From a bacterium (GTDB lineage Bacteria; Verrucomicrobiota; Kiritimatiellia; CAIKKV01; CAITUY01), in NCBI GenBank assembly GCA_037143175.1, contig JBAWZF010000021.1, positions 1-45,361 on the forward strand: DNA of 45,361 nt. The letters are read 5' to 3'. Shown here in pieces: positions 25,988 through 33,647 of the stretch. Numbering within the stretch: position 1 is the first letter of the stretch; each line of letters starts with the position of its first letter. A program made the position numbers and the translations under genes. The notes beneath the pieces were generated by a model that was not told the DNA's origin, made no database searches, and saw nothing but the letters and a program-made list of their open reading frames with translations.

Positions 25988-26290
25988 ATGGCTAAATCCA
26001 ATTATCAACCGGATCTTGTACTCCGGGAACTGGCCACGGTTCTTTCCCGGTTGGATGCGGCTGAGGTGTATGATGTGTTTCAGGCTATATTGACCTCCAG
26101 GGAACGGGAAAAAATTGCTTTGCGATGGAAGTTGGTTTGCCTGCTGGAGAAGGGCATCACGCAACGGGAAATAGCCGCCCGTTTGGGAATCAGCCTCTGC
26201 AAGATTACGCGGGGCTCACATGAATTGAAATTTGGCCCGGCCGCTTTCCGTAAGGCGGTCCGGCATGCCGTGGAGAAGAAAGAGAAGTAA
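25988..26290 (+). CDS. trpR: Trp repressor family transcriptional regulator
   Basis: A 100-residue TrpR-family repressor (PF01371). The helix-turn-helix GITQREIAARLGISLCKITRGSHELK at about 56-81 aligns with E. coli TrpR, and positions that bind tryptophan there appear kept: Thr36 in LTSRERE, Arg46 in ALRWK, and Arg75-Gly76 in ITRGS. So it may bind tryptophan, unlike the YerC branch; this is an alignment by eye. It is not beside trp genes: ileS starts one base after its stop. No operator could be identified by eye in the window. Confidence 0.88.
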   Translation: MAKSNYQPDLVLRELATVLSRLDAAEVYDVFQAILTSREREKIALRWKLVCLLEKGITQREIAARLGISLCKITRGSHELKFGPAAFRKAVRHAVEKKEK

Positions 26291-26291
26291 T

Positions 26292-29200
26292 ATGTTCAAG
26301 CAGGTTTCGCGAAAAGTGGATTTTCCAGGGCAGGAAGTTGAGGTTCTGGAGTTTTGGGATCGTCAGCACATTTTTGAGAAATCTCTTGAGCAACGCCAAG
26401 ATGCTCCTGAATACGTTTTTTACGATGGCCCCCCCTTCGCCACCGGCTTACCGCATTTTGGGCATCTTTTGGCCGGAACCATTAAGGATATTGTGCCCCG
26501 ATACCAGACCATGCGTGGCCACTTGGTGAATCGGCGGTTCGGTTGGGATTGCCATGGCCTACCCGTTGAGTACGAAGTCGAACAGGATCTTAAGCTTAGC
26601 GGAAAGCGTGATATCGAAACCATGGGGGTGGATGTATTCAACGAGCGCTGCCGCAGCATTGTCCTACGCTACACCCGCGAATGGCGTCAAGTCGTGACCC
26701 GTATGGGGCGGTGGGTCGATTTCGATCACGATTACAAGACCATGGATCCTGCCTATATGGAATCCATCTGGTGGGTGTTCAAGACGCTTTGGGAAAAAGA
26801 GCTGGTGTATGAAGGTCATCGTATTGTGCCTTATTGCCCGCGCTGTACCACGCCGCTGTCCAATTTCGAGACGAATCAGGGCTATGCCGATGTTCAGGAT
26901 CCCGCCGTGACGATCCGGTTTAAGGTCGAGGGCGCGGAGTCCCTCTACGTGCTGGCCTGGACGACCACGCCCTGGACCTTGCCTTCCAATATGGCCCTGG
27001 CTGTGGGCAAGGATATCCCTTACGTTAAGATCAAGGATGGGGACGTTTTCTACTATCTGGCCAAAGACCGGCTTTCCGCCTATTACAAAAAGGGCGCGGT
27101 CTACGAAGTCGTCGAAGAAACCTCAGGGACGGCATTGGTCGGCCTGCGTTATGAACCGCTGTTTCCTTACTTTTCGGACTATAAGGCCAAGGGGGCGTTC
27201 CGGGTTATTGCGGGTGATTTCGTGTCGACCGAGGATGGGACCGGGGTGGTTCATATCGCGCCCGGGTTTGGTGAGGAAGACAGTCGTGTTGGAAAAATTG
27301 AGAAACTCCCCGCGCCCTGCCCCGTGGATGCCGAGGGCCGATTTACCGAAGAGATTTCGGATTATATTGGACGTGCCGTCAAGGAGGCTGATCATGACAT
27401 TATCAAGCGGCTTAAGCTTGAGGGGAAACTGATTCATCATGCCGTGATCAATCATAGCTATCCGCACTGCTGGCGTTGTGACACGCCGTTGATCTACCGT
27501 GCGATATCAGCGTGGTATGTTCGGGTTGAACAGATGCGGGACCGGATTCTCAAGGCCAATAGTCAGACCCGCTGGGTGCCTGAACATTTACGGGATGGTC
27601 GCTTTGGCAAGTGGTTGGAACAAGCGCGGGATTGGAATATCTCGCGTAACCGCTATTGGGGGACCCCGCTCCCTGTCTGGCGTAGCGATGATGGCAAGGA
27701 AGTGATTTGTGTTGGGTCTGCCGCAGAACTCGAGGCGCTCTCCGGTCAAAAGGTGACTGACCTCCATAAGCATTTCATGGATAAGATCGAGATCCCCTCC
27801 CGTGAAGGGCGGGGCATGCTCAAACGGATTCCGGAGGTGCTGGATTGCTGGTTTGAAAGCGGGGCCATGCCGTATGCGCAGGCGCATTATCCGTTTGAAA
27901 ATCGCGAACAGTTTGAGAGCCATTTTCCTGCCGATTTTATCGCGGAGGGCCTGGATCAAACCCGTGGCTGGTTCTATACGCTGATGGTGCTCGCTACAGC
28001 CCTTTTTGATAAGCCGGCATTCCGGAACGTCATTGTGAACGGTTTGGTGCTGGCCGAGGATGGGCGTAAAATGAGCAAACGCCTCAAAAATTATCCTGAT
28101 CCGAGCCACATCGTCAACACCTACGGGGCGGATGCGTTAAGGCTCTATTTGATCAATTCACCTGTTGTCCGGGCTGAAGATCTTCGCTTTTCCGAGGACG
28201 GCGTGCAGGATTTGATGCGGAATCTGCTGATCCCGTTGTGGAATGCCTATGGGTTCTTTGTGACCTATGCCAATGTGGACGGGTGGGGGCCGGAAGGCAG
28301 AGGGCAGAAGACAGAAGGCAGTAATCTGGAGGAGAATTTGCTGGATCGCTGGATCCGCAGCTCACTGGAATCCCTGTCGGCGAATGTCACCAAAGCCATG
28401 GATGGGTACGACCTTCAGGGTGCGGTGCGGCCGTTTGTGCGCTTCATCGAAGATCTGACCAACTGGTATATCCGCCGCAGTCGCCGCCGGTTCTGGAAGT
28501 CACAGGATGATGTCGATAAGGCGCAGGCCTATGAGACACTTTATTACGTGCTCCTGAATACGTCCAAGATTGCAGCCCCCTTCATTCCGTTTATCAGTGA
28601 AGCCATTTATGGCAATTTGCGGACGGCGGATATGCCTGAATCCGTTCATCTCTGTGATTTCCCGGTCGGGGATGCGACCCGCCGTGACCCGGCGTTGGAA
28701 CGGCAGATGGCTGCGGTGATGACCGTGGTGGCGTTGGGCCGTACCTTGCGGTCTGCGCATGATTTGAAGGTGCGGCAGCCCTTGAAGAAATTACATGTCG
28801 CCTGCCGGAATGCCGAATTGCTCAAGTGCATGAGTGATTTGAAGGACATTATTCTGGAAGAGTTGAATGTCAAAGAGGCGGAATTCCGATTGAGCGAATC
28901 TGATTTTGCGACCGTAAAGGCCAAGGCTAACTTCGCACGGCTTGGACCGAAATTGGGGCCCTTGATGAGGAAGGCGGCTGGACTTGTGGCTGGCCTCAAG
29001 AGCGAACAGATTGAAGTCCTGGCCCGGGGTGAGCCCCTGGCGATCATTCTGGATGGGCAGACAGTTGAGTTGACGCTGGATGACGTGATCATTGAGCATC
29101 TTCCGCGTGCGGGAAGCGTGGTTGCGGCCGAAGGCGGCATCGTGGTGGCCTTGGATACCGCCCTGACGCCGGAACTGGTGGCGGAGGGTATGGCCCGTGA

Positions 29201-29447
29201 GTTTGTCAGCAAGCTCCAAAATATGCGCAAAACGGCTGACTTGGAAGTGACGCAGCGTATACGCGTTCAATTTACCGGTCCGGAGGAAGTTAAGAAAGCG
29301 GTAGGGGCCCATCTTGACTATATTACAACCGAGACCCTGAGCCTTTCTTGTGAGGCTGTTGAGGTGATCCCTGAGGGCGCTACCGAGTGGGATCTGAATG
29401 GCCATCCCTGCGCGATCAAGTTTGAAGCCGCAGTCCAGCAGCAGTAG
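26292..29447 (+). CDS. ileS: Isoleucine--tRNA ligase, IleS2-like
   Basis: A 1051-residue class I synthetase for isoleucine. The HIGH-equivalent segment is PPFATGLPHFGHLLAG (about residues 47-62) and KMSKR is at about 593-597 (GRKMSKRLKNYPDP). Length, the GLPHFGHLLAG form and the long C-terminal part point to the eukaryote-like IleS2 type, whose members are often less sensitive to mupirocin. The start ATG 26292 follows the trpR stop by one base; the frame is open from 26232. An Arg/Gly/Lys-rich insert GPEGRGQKTEGSN at about 663-675 is encoded by a purine-rich repeat-like stretch (28285-28325). Confidence 0.96.
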   Translation: MFKQVSRKVDFPGQEVEVLEFWDRQHIFEKSLEQRQDAPEYVFYDGPPFATGLPHFGHLLAGTIKDIVPRYQTMRGHLVNRRFGWDCHGLPVEYEVEQDLKLSGKRDIETMGVDVFNERCRSIVLRYTREWRQVVTRMGRWVDFDHDYKTMDPAYMESIWWVFKTLWEKELVYEGHRIVPYCPRCTTPLSNFETNQGYADVQDPAVTIRFKVEGAESLYVLAWTTTPWTLPSNMALAVGKDIPYVKIKDGDVFYYLAKDRLSAYYKKGAVYEVVEETSGTALVGLRYEPLFPYFSDYKAKGAFRVIAGDFVSTEDGTGVVHIAPGFGEEDSRVGKIEKLPAPCPVDAEGRFTEEISDYIGRAVKEADHDIIKRLKLEGKLIHHAVINHSYPHCWRCDTPLIYRAISAWYVRVEQMRDRILKANSQTRWVPEHLRDGRFGKWLEQARDWNISRNRYWGTPLPVWRSDDGKEVICVGSAAELEALSGQKVTDLHKHFMDKIEIPSREGRGMLKRIPEVLDCWFESGAMPYAQAHYPFENREQFESHFPADFIAEGLDQTRGWFYTLMVLATALFDKPAFRNVIVNGLVLAEDGRKMSKRLKNYPDPSHIVNTYGADALRLYLINSPVVRAEDLRFSEDGVQDLMRNLLIPLWNAYGFFVTYANVDGWGPEGRGQKTEGSNLEENLLDRWIRSSLESLSANVTKAMDGYDLQGAVRPFVRFIEDLTNWYIRRSRRRFWKSQDDVDKAQAYETLYYVLLNTSKIAAPFIPFISEAIYGNLRTADMPESVHLCDFPVGDATRRDPALERQMAAVMTVVALGRTLRSAHDLKVRQPLKKLHVACRNAELLKCMSDLKDIILEELNVKEAEFRLSESDFATVKAKANFARLGPKLGPLMRKAAGLVAGLKSEQIEVLARGEPLAIILDGQTVELTLDDVIIEHLPRAGSVVAAEGGIVVALDTALTPELVAEGMAREFVSKLQNMRKTADLEVTQRIRVQFTGPEEVKKAVGAHLDYITTETLSLSCEAVEVIPEGATEWDLNGHPCAIKFEAAVQQQ
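28285..28325 (+). repeat. Purine-rich repeat-like insert within ileS
   Basis: The stretch is built of near-repeats of GGCAGA / GCAGAAGACAGAAGGCAG and keeps the ileS frame open. It codes for residues EGRGQKTEG between the catalytic domain and the anticodon-binding domain, where other IleS proteins have only a short linker. I know of similar G/A-rich minisatellite-like pieces in PVC genomes, but could not compare. Confidence 0.5.
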
Positions 29448-29457
29448 GGAGTCCTGA

Positions 29458-30762
29458 ATGTCGGCGTTGGGCTTCACATTACTCTCATTCGGGATCATTT
29501 TAGTTCTTGTTCGTCTCAAGGTGCCGCTGTGGCTGGCAATTTTGACTGGGGCGATTTCACTGGGCCTTTTTTTTGGTGAGGATGTCAAGGGGCTCACGCG
29601 TGCTGCCGTGAAGGGGGTGACGCAGTCAACGTCGATTGGATTGCTTTTGGCGGTGGCTCTGCTTCTGATGCTGTCGGAGGCGATGCGACAGACCGGGCGC
29701 ATGGAGCGTATGGTCGCTTTGATCCAGTCTTTTGCGCGTCGTCCGGTCATCACCCTGGCGGCACTGCCCGCTCTTATAGGACTGTTACCCATGCCGGGTG
29801 GGGCGATATTCTCCGCACCTATGGTGCGCCAGGCGGCGCAGGGAAGTGAACTCGGCGGCAATATGCTTTCGTCGATCAACTACTGGTGGCGTCATATCTG
29901 GGAGCACTGGTGGCCGCTGTATCCCGGTGTGATCCTGGCCATGAGCCTGACCAATAGTGATCTGCTGACGTTCGCTTTTTTTCAGATTCCCCTGGGCCTC
30001 TTTATGTTCGCAGGCGGAGTGCTGCTGTTTCGCTCCGCGCCATCCTCGCTTTTTTTAAAAGGCCCGCCTCCACCTCCTGACATCAAGCGTAAGATTTTGC
30101 TGTCGGTGACGCCCATCGGGTTGGTTCTGATCGTGTGGTGCCTTGGAGGGCTTGTGGTAAAATTGATATGGGGGGCTCCTGAGAGTGGAAGAACCGCACT
30201 GGGATGGCTCTCTTTCATGCAGAAATTCGCGCCGCTCATCTTCGGACTGGTGGTGAGTCTGGTGTACACATTATGGGCAAGACCTTTCCCGTTCAAGCAG
30301 TTGGGACGACGGGTCTGGAATAAGGAAATGGTCCCGCTTCTGGGCCTGGTCTTGAGCGTCATGGTCTATCAAAGCGTGTTGAAGGATGTGAATGCGGCCA
30401 CTGCCATCGGCCGTGAGTTGGAGTTGTTGCATGTGCCTGTGACGTTGGTGGTGATCCTTTTGCCCTTTATTGCCGGTTTGTTGACCGGGGTGGCGTTCGG
30501 GTTTGTCGGGGTTAGTTTCCCGCTGGTGTTGAGTTTGGTGGAGTCCATGCCGGATCATCCCTCCATGCGTCCCTACGTGGTGTTGGCTTATGCCTGCGGG
30601 CATCTGGGGATGATGATCAGTCCCATTCATCTCTGTTATGTGGTCAGTAACCGCTATTTTGCTGCCACCTTCGGGGCCACGCTCCGTTTATTGGCCTGGC
30701 CATTCGTGGTGATGACCGTTTCTGCTGCTGCCTATTTTCTGCTGTTGAAATGGGCGCTATAG
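29458..30762 (+). CDS. DUF401 family membrane transporter
   Basis: A 434-residue integral membrane protein with about ten to twelve helices, of the DUF401 (PF04165) family in the ion/organic anion transporter superfamily. The signature GLLPMPGGAIFSAPMVRQAA lies at about 102-121, and a second re-entrant-type stretch is the LLTGVAFGFVGVSFPLVLSL region; GHLGMMISPIHLCYVVSNRYF occurs near the end. GGGAG six bases upstream marks the start ten bases after ileS. The substrate is unknown; lactate, citrate or other anion transporters have a similar layout. Confidence 0.87.
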   Translation: MSALGFTLLSFGIILVLVRLKVPLWLAILTGAISLGLFFGEDVKGLTRAAVKGVTQSTSIGLLLAVALLLMLSEAMRQTGRMERMVALIQSFARRPVITLAALPALIGLLPMPGGAIFSAPMVRQAAQGSELGGNMLSSINYWWRHIWEHWWPLYPGVILAMSLTNSDLLTFAFFQIPLGLFMFAGGVLLFRSAPSSLFLKGPPPPPDIKRKILLSVTPIGLVLIVWCLGGLVVKLIWGAPESGRTALGWLSFMQKFAPLIFGLVVSLVYTLWARPFPFKQLGRRVWNKEMVPLLGLVLSVMVYQSVLKDVNAATAIGRELELLHVPVTLVVILLPFIAGLLTGVAFGFVGVSFPLVLSLVESMPDHPSMRPYVVLAYACGHLGMMISPIHLCYVVSNRYFAATFGATLRLLAWPFVVMTVSAAAYFLLLKWAL

Positions 30763-30818
30763 TATATAAAAGGGGATTATTCGGGTTTTTTAGACTGTTT
30801 GGAAAGGGTTAGGTAGAT

Positions 30819-31637
30819 ATGTTGACGTTACTTTTGTCGTTGGTGAGCATGGTCGGTATTTGGGTTGGACTCCACTATGGGCTGCGTTGGGGCAATTGGA
30901 GCATTGTGCTGGCTGTGCTTTTCGGGCTGGGAATTCAGATCGGTGCGACGCTATGGATTCGCCGCCGGATTACGGCCCTGATGACTGCGATTCAGGCCCG
31001 TATAACCGAGCGGACCAATATGTTGCGGCGAAAATATGAGCAGATGGCAAGTCGCGGCGGCAATATCCGTTTTCTTATGGATCAGGCGCGCAAGGATCAG
31101 GATGTCATGCTGGTGGAAGCCCTCGAATCCAGCAAAAAGATGGATCCCTACAGTAAGTGGAGCATTCTGTTGGATCGTCAGATCAATGCCATTCGTCTGC
31201 AGTTTTTGTTTCAATTAAAAAGATTCGAAGAGGTGGATCGGCTTCTCCCCAAAACCCTGCTGGGCGACCCGGTGTTGTGCTGCATGAAAATGTGCCGCGA
31301 GTATCAGCGGGGGGAGCTTGAAGCGCTCGATAAAACCTATAACAAGTATCGCAAAAAATTCAAACGTGACGGCGTTCTGATTTACGCCACGTATTCCTGG
31401 ATGCTGCTTCGCAAAAAACAAACGGACAAAGCCCTTCAAGTTCTTGTGGATGGGAAAACCGCGACCGAGGATGAGATTCTGGAAAAGAATTGGGAAGCTG
31501 TCGCCAATGGTAAGGCCGGTCAATTCTCCAATGCTGATTTAGGTGAGACCTGGTATGCCTTGTTGCTGGAGGAGCCCAAGCAGCAGAAGCAGCCCGGCCC
31601 CCGCCAGATGCGCCCCGGTGCCAAATGGCGGAGATGA
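30819..31637 (+). CDS. Membrane-anchored TPR-like hypothetical protein
   Basis: A 272-residue protein with two N-terminal membrane helices (about 1-20 and 27-47), a short coiled coil about 55-75 with many Arg residues, then a helical TPR-like domain about 95-235 (LQFLFQLKRFEEVDRLLP; MKMCREYQRGELEALDKTYNKY; ATYSWMLLRKKQTDKALQVL). The tail is Pro/Gln/Arg-rich. It would be inserted in the inner membrane with the helical domain cytoplasmic. It starts 56 bases after the DUF401 gene; the gap contains TATATAAAAGGGG, possibly a weak promoter element. No named family recognised. Confidence 0.72.
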   Translation: MLTLLLSLVSMVGIWVGLHYGLRWGNWSIVLAVLFGLGIQIGATLWIRRRITALMTAIQARITERTNMLRRKYEQMASRGGNIRFLMDQARKDQDVMLVEALESSKKMDPYSKWSILLDRQINAIRLQFLFQLKRFEEVDRLLPKTLLGDPVLCCMKMCREYQRGELEALDKTYNKYRKKFKRDGVLIYATYSWMLLRKKQTDKALQVLVDGKTATEDEILEKNWEAVANGKAGQFSNADLGETWYALLLEEPKQQKQPGPRQMRPGAKWRR

Positions 31638-31893
31638 TGAGGGGGAACGTCAGTTCGGGATGTAACAACTGGGAGGAGTTTCCTGAAAGCGCTTATACAA
31701 ATTAGGTGATTCGTGGGCGTCCAATAGAAAACCCGTAATTGACAATTTTCTCTTTATGGGTAGTGGAGTGGAAATCCCCGTTGAGCTTGGATTGAGTGTG
31801 CCTGCTGTGATGCTGAAGGTGAGGGGTGTCGCGAAGGTCGTGTCGGTACTGATATGATTTGACTCACATCGCAATTTCCAAGTAATATTAGTT
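31638..31893. other. Intergenic stretch at the left border of the accessory island
   Basis: 256 bases without a supportable gene. Short open frames on both strands (a 33-codon one from ATG 31756) lack ribosome sites and recognisable motifs. No att-like repeat, tRNA or hairpin terminator seen. Base composition becomes visibly richer in A/T from here to about 39.7 kb. Confidence 0.4.
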
Positions 31894-32358
31894 GTGGATT
31901 TTAAAACGATTCAGAATCAACGCCAATGGGCGCAATACGATGGGCAATCTATTGCCAACGTTACTTATGTTTATGTGTTGAATCGGCAAGTGTCCCGATT
32001 GTTTGGGAGCAGTGACATTCTCTATATTGGTAAGACGCTGCAAACCATGAGTCGACGGTTTAGGCAAGAAACGACTGTCAACAATACGCTCGGCAACACG
32101 CAACATACAAATATTCGTCTGACCCATCTTTTCGGCCATCTAAATTTGGCCAATGTAATCTGCTACTTTACGGCTCAGACAGACTGTCCGTTCCAGAATG
32201 CCGACCCTATTCTCCAGCATTTGCAGGTCTGGGACAAGCGATGCTACCGCCGCTGCGTTACCTCGGGTAATCCCGTAGTTATTTCGCTGGAAAAGCGGCT
32301 TCTCGTCACCTATGCAGTTGATCATGGCGAGGTGCCCCCGCTTAACAACAGAATGTGA
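31894..32358 (+). CDS. GIY-YIG-like nuclease domain protein
   Basis: A 154-residue protein starting at GTG 31894. Its order of motifs is that of a compact GIY-YIG nuclease: TYVYVLN at residues 24-30, YIGKT at 44-48, Arg54/Arg55 in SRRFRQE, and Glu133 in the helix SLEKRLLVTY, followed by HGEVPPLN (144-151) with its Asn. The usual GIY is replaced by YVY. Such proteins act in mobile elements, repair or defence; which applies is unknown. The following gene starts 13 bases downstream. No other domain is fused. Confidence 0.65.
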   Translation: MDFKTIQNQRQWAQYDGQSIANVTYVYVLNRQVSRLFGSSDILYIGKTLQTMSRRFRQETTVNNTLGNTQHTNIRLTHLFGHLNLANVICYFTAQTDCPFQNADPILQHLQVWDKRCYRRCVTSGNPVVISLEKRLLVTYAVDHGEVPPLNNRM

Positions 32359-32371
32359 GTAATTTCAACAA

Positions 32372-32797
32372 ATGTCAGGCAAATTGCACTCAATGAAAAC
32401 TCGAATGAAAAAACACTCATCATATGGTGAAGTTGCGCTTATTGCAGTCTCGAAGTCACGCGATGTTGATCCTGTAAAAGCTTGGACGGCTGCATCGAAG
32501 GCGTTCTTTTTAGGGAGGGCGGATGCAAGTCGGGACAAATGCTGTCCTCGGTGTGTGTTTTTCGGTTTGATCGACGCAAATATGATCACGGGGATTCCGC
32601 CAGGAAATCATACGAAATCCAAGATCAACAAGCATTACGCCGTAGAAGCCGTAAAACTGCTGAAGAAAGATTCATCTTTTCAGGATAGACCGATGGATTT
32701 GTGGCGAAAAGTCACTTCTTGTGAAAAAAAACATCATAACGGACAAATGCACGTAGTTTGCGCTTTATGGAAGATCGGGCGCATTTCGCACCGTTAA
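32372..32797 (+). CDS. DUF6979-like small protein
   Basis: A 141-residue protein. The sequence SYGEVALIAVSKSRDVDPVKAW, then CCPRCVFFGLIDANMITGIPPG and the INKHYAVEAVKLLKKDSSF helix follow the order I associate with the DUF6979 family, whose function is unknown; the assignment is from memory. Paired cysteines (CCPRC; later CEKKHH) could bind a metal. Starts ATG 32393 and 32405 are alternatives, and none has a good ribosome site. Its end extends over the ribosome-site region upstream of the next gene. With the preceding nuclease-like gene it may form a two-gene cassette. Confidence 0.55.
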   Translation: MSGKLHSMKTRMKKHSSYGEVALIAVSKSRDVDPVKAWTAASKAFFLGRADASRDKCCPRCVFFGLIDANMITGIPPGNHTKSKINKHYAVEAVKLLKKDSSFQDRPMDLWRKVTSCEKKHHNGQMHVVCALWKIGRISHR

Positions 32798-32838
32798 TAT
32801 TTATCCTAATTTGTCCTTGGGATGTGAATGGAGCTCTT

Positions 32839-33600
32839 ATGAAAAAGTGCATGCTCGTGGGCGTCTTGGCTGGGATTGCTTTGCTTTGGTTGGCGGGAGA
32901 TGTGTGGGCACAAGTTGTGGTCACCAACTTTGTGGTAGCTCAACGAACGGGAACAAAACTGGTAGATATCTCGTACGATGTTAGCAGTTCTGCCACAAAT
33001 TTGGTTTATATAGTTGTGACAGTCAGCACTGCTGGCGTGCCAGTGAACGTGTCCAGTCTCTCGGGCGATATAGGTTTTGTTGCTACTGGGAATGCAAAAT
33101 CCATTATCTGGAATATGGGAGCGGATTGGAACGGGAATCTGGCAATGGTGTCGTTTTCACTTACCGCGCATGACAATATGCCTATTGGTGGTGACCCTAG
33201 GGCAATTGCTTGGGATGTCGTTGATGCGCGATGGGTGAAGAATATTTATTCGAATGGCGCAGTGACCATGAATGACCGCAATTCTGGTTTGATGTGGGTC
33301 TATGACGCCAGCACTAACGGCATAGGAACCTGGACTCAAGCAAATAACCTTTGCAATGCCTTAGTGTATGCGGGATACGACAACTGGTTTCTGCCCGACA
33401 AATACCAATTAGGCAATATGTATTTGCAGAATGCGTTTTTTGTTGGTGTGCAGTTGGGGTATTATTGGTCTTCTTCCCCAGGTTACACCAGCGGCTATAA
33501 GGTCTTAGTAAATATGGCCAATGGTGGCGAAGCCCAAAGTGTACCGGATGGTAATCCTGTATATAATAGTTATCCGATCTGGCCATGTCGTGGACAGTAA
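32839..33600 (+). CDS. Secreted protein with GTKLVDI module and DUF1566 domain
   Basis: A 253-residue secreted protein. Signal peptide to about residue 24 (LAGIALLWLAGDVWAQ). Residues about 27-112 form a beta module (VVAQRTGTKLVDISYDVSS; SGDIG; IIWNMGADWNGN) that also occurs three times in the giant protein downstream. Residues about 140-252 form a DUF1566 (Lcl C-terminal-like, C-type-lectin-like) domain: MNDRNSGLMWVYDAS, WTQANNLCNALVYAGYDNWF, LPDKYQLGNMY, YYWSSSPG. GGAG six bases before ATG 32839 fixes the start; the frame is open from 32758. It probably acts at the cell surface. Confidence 0.82.
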   Translation: MKKCMLVGVLAGIALLWLAGDVWAQVVVTNFVVAQRTGTKLVDISYDVSSSATNLVYIVVTVSTAGVPVNVSSLSGDIGFVATGNAKSIIWNMGADWNGNLAMVSFSLTAHDNMPIGGDPRAIAWDVVDARWVKNIYSNGAVTMNDRNSGLMWVYDASTNGIGTWTQANNLCNALVYAGYDNWFLPDKYQLGNMYLQNAFFVGVQLGYYWSSSPGYTSGYKVLVNMANGGEAQSVPDGNPVYNSYPIWPCRGQ

Positions 33601-33647
33601 GTAACGGCGGCGCTTTCATCTAAAGCCAATCTGTTAACAAAAAAATT

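Noticed and set aside
31650-31874. 74-codon minus-strand frame in the gap before the GIY-YIG-like gene
   Set aside because: Low-complexity, no ribosome site, no domain; not supportable as a gene.
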